Positions 5,912 through 5,998 of a DNA stretch of 5,998 bases are shown piece after piece. The notes beneath the pieces are model-generated. The model saw only the letters and a list, made by a program, of their open reading frames with translations, was not told the DNA's origin and did not search any database. The position numbers were made by a program, and so were the translations under genes. The stretch is from Bifidobacteriaceae bacterium (GTDB lineage Bacteria > Actinomycetota > Actinomycetes > Actinomycetales > WQXJ01), in NCBI GenBank assembly GCA_031278665.1, contig JAITKC010000367.1, forward strand, positions 1 to 5,998, in the 5' to 3' direction. Positions within the stretch are counted from its first letter, which is position 1; each line of letters begins with the position of its first letter.

Positions 5912-5939
5912 TCTAGCGCGTTTTGTTGGAACTCTCCAA
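5910..5939 (-). promoter_or_regulatory. Candidate promoter of the fabD-fabH-acpP-fabF operon
   Basis: On the minus strand TTGGAG (5939-5934) and TAGAGG (5915-5910) are separated by 18 nt, resembling -35 and -10 boxes of a housekeeping sigma factor. The -10 lacks the final T, so the match is moderate. Transcription would start near 5903, giving a leader of about 40 nt. The -35 box lies inside a second inverted repeat, TTGGA-N4-TCCAA (5926-5939). Confidence 0.35.
5926..5939. repeat. Short inverted repeat over the candidate fabD -35 box
   Basis: TTGGA (5926-5930) and TCCAA (5935-5939) are perfect inverted copies 4 nt apart. They lie in an AT-richer patch 62-76 nt upstream of fabD. The repeat could be a second regulator-binding site, but five-base arms carry limited weight. 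Confidence 0.3.
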
Positions 5940-5965
5940 AGCTGCCTTGAATCGACAAGCCGTCG

Positions 5966-5998
5966 CTAGACTCCGCCCAGCCGGCCGACGGCCAAGGC
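5966..5998 (-). CDS. Possible C-terminal end of the next minus-strand gene
   Basis: Read on the minus strand from the window edge, ten codons give ALAVGRLGGV and then TAG at 5968-5966. Nine of the ten codons end in G or C, like the real genes here. In related actinobacteria the gene before fabD is often the PucR-type regulator fasR, so this could be its tail. The stretch is too short to identify. Confidence 0.3.
   Translation of the reverse strand, partial: ALAVGRLGGV

Overview
The window is GC-rich by eye, with strongly G/C-ending codons. It reads as chromosomal DNA of an actinobacterium (class Actinomycetes in the broad sense). The main evidence is a type II fatty-acid-synthase block in the order fabD-fabH-acpP-fabF, with an actinobacterial-style ACP (DIDSLS motif), next to a DUF3145 gene, a family I know only from actinobacteria. 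I cannot name a genus. I see no transposase, integrase, tRNA, rRNA, CRISPR array or phage gene.

Layout. Plus strand: the C-terminal end of an MFS_3/EntS-type exporter (runs off the left edge), coupled through an ATGA overlap to a six-helix HdeD/DUF308 membrane protein. After 129 non-coding bases comes a peptide deformylase (def). After a further 224 bases, which hold possible promoter and leader structures, comes the DUF3145 gene. Minus strand, convergent with DUF3145: fabF, acpP, fabH and fabD, transcribed from right to left as fabD>fabH>acpP>fabF. The gene junctions are very tight (GTGA overlap, 20-nt overlap, 5-nt gap), so this is almost certainly one operon. At the right edge is the fabD upstream region, with a perfect 13-bp palindrome overlapping a candidate promoter. 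Beyond it, a few in-frame codons may be the tail of the next minus-strand gene.

How the genes work together. FabD loads malonyl groups onto the acyl carrier protein AcpP, FabH starts chains by condensing an acyl-CoA with malonyl-ACP, and FabF elongates them. The reductases and dehydratase of the cycle are not in this window. DUF3145 has no known function but sits tail-to-tail with the FAS II block. A 12-bp stem-loop that holds the fabF stop codon in its loop separates the two convergent transcripts. The deformylase is a housekeeping enzyme that acts on nascent proteins. The exporter and HdeD-like protein form a separate small membrane operon.

This is mostly ordinary core-genome content, and I found no convincing new multi-gene system. 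The points most worth a second look are non-coding: the U-less hairpin at the convergent junction, the palindrome at the fabD promoter, the possible leader structure before DUF3145, and a FabH tail that appears to be translated from the acpP ribosome-binding region.
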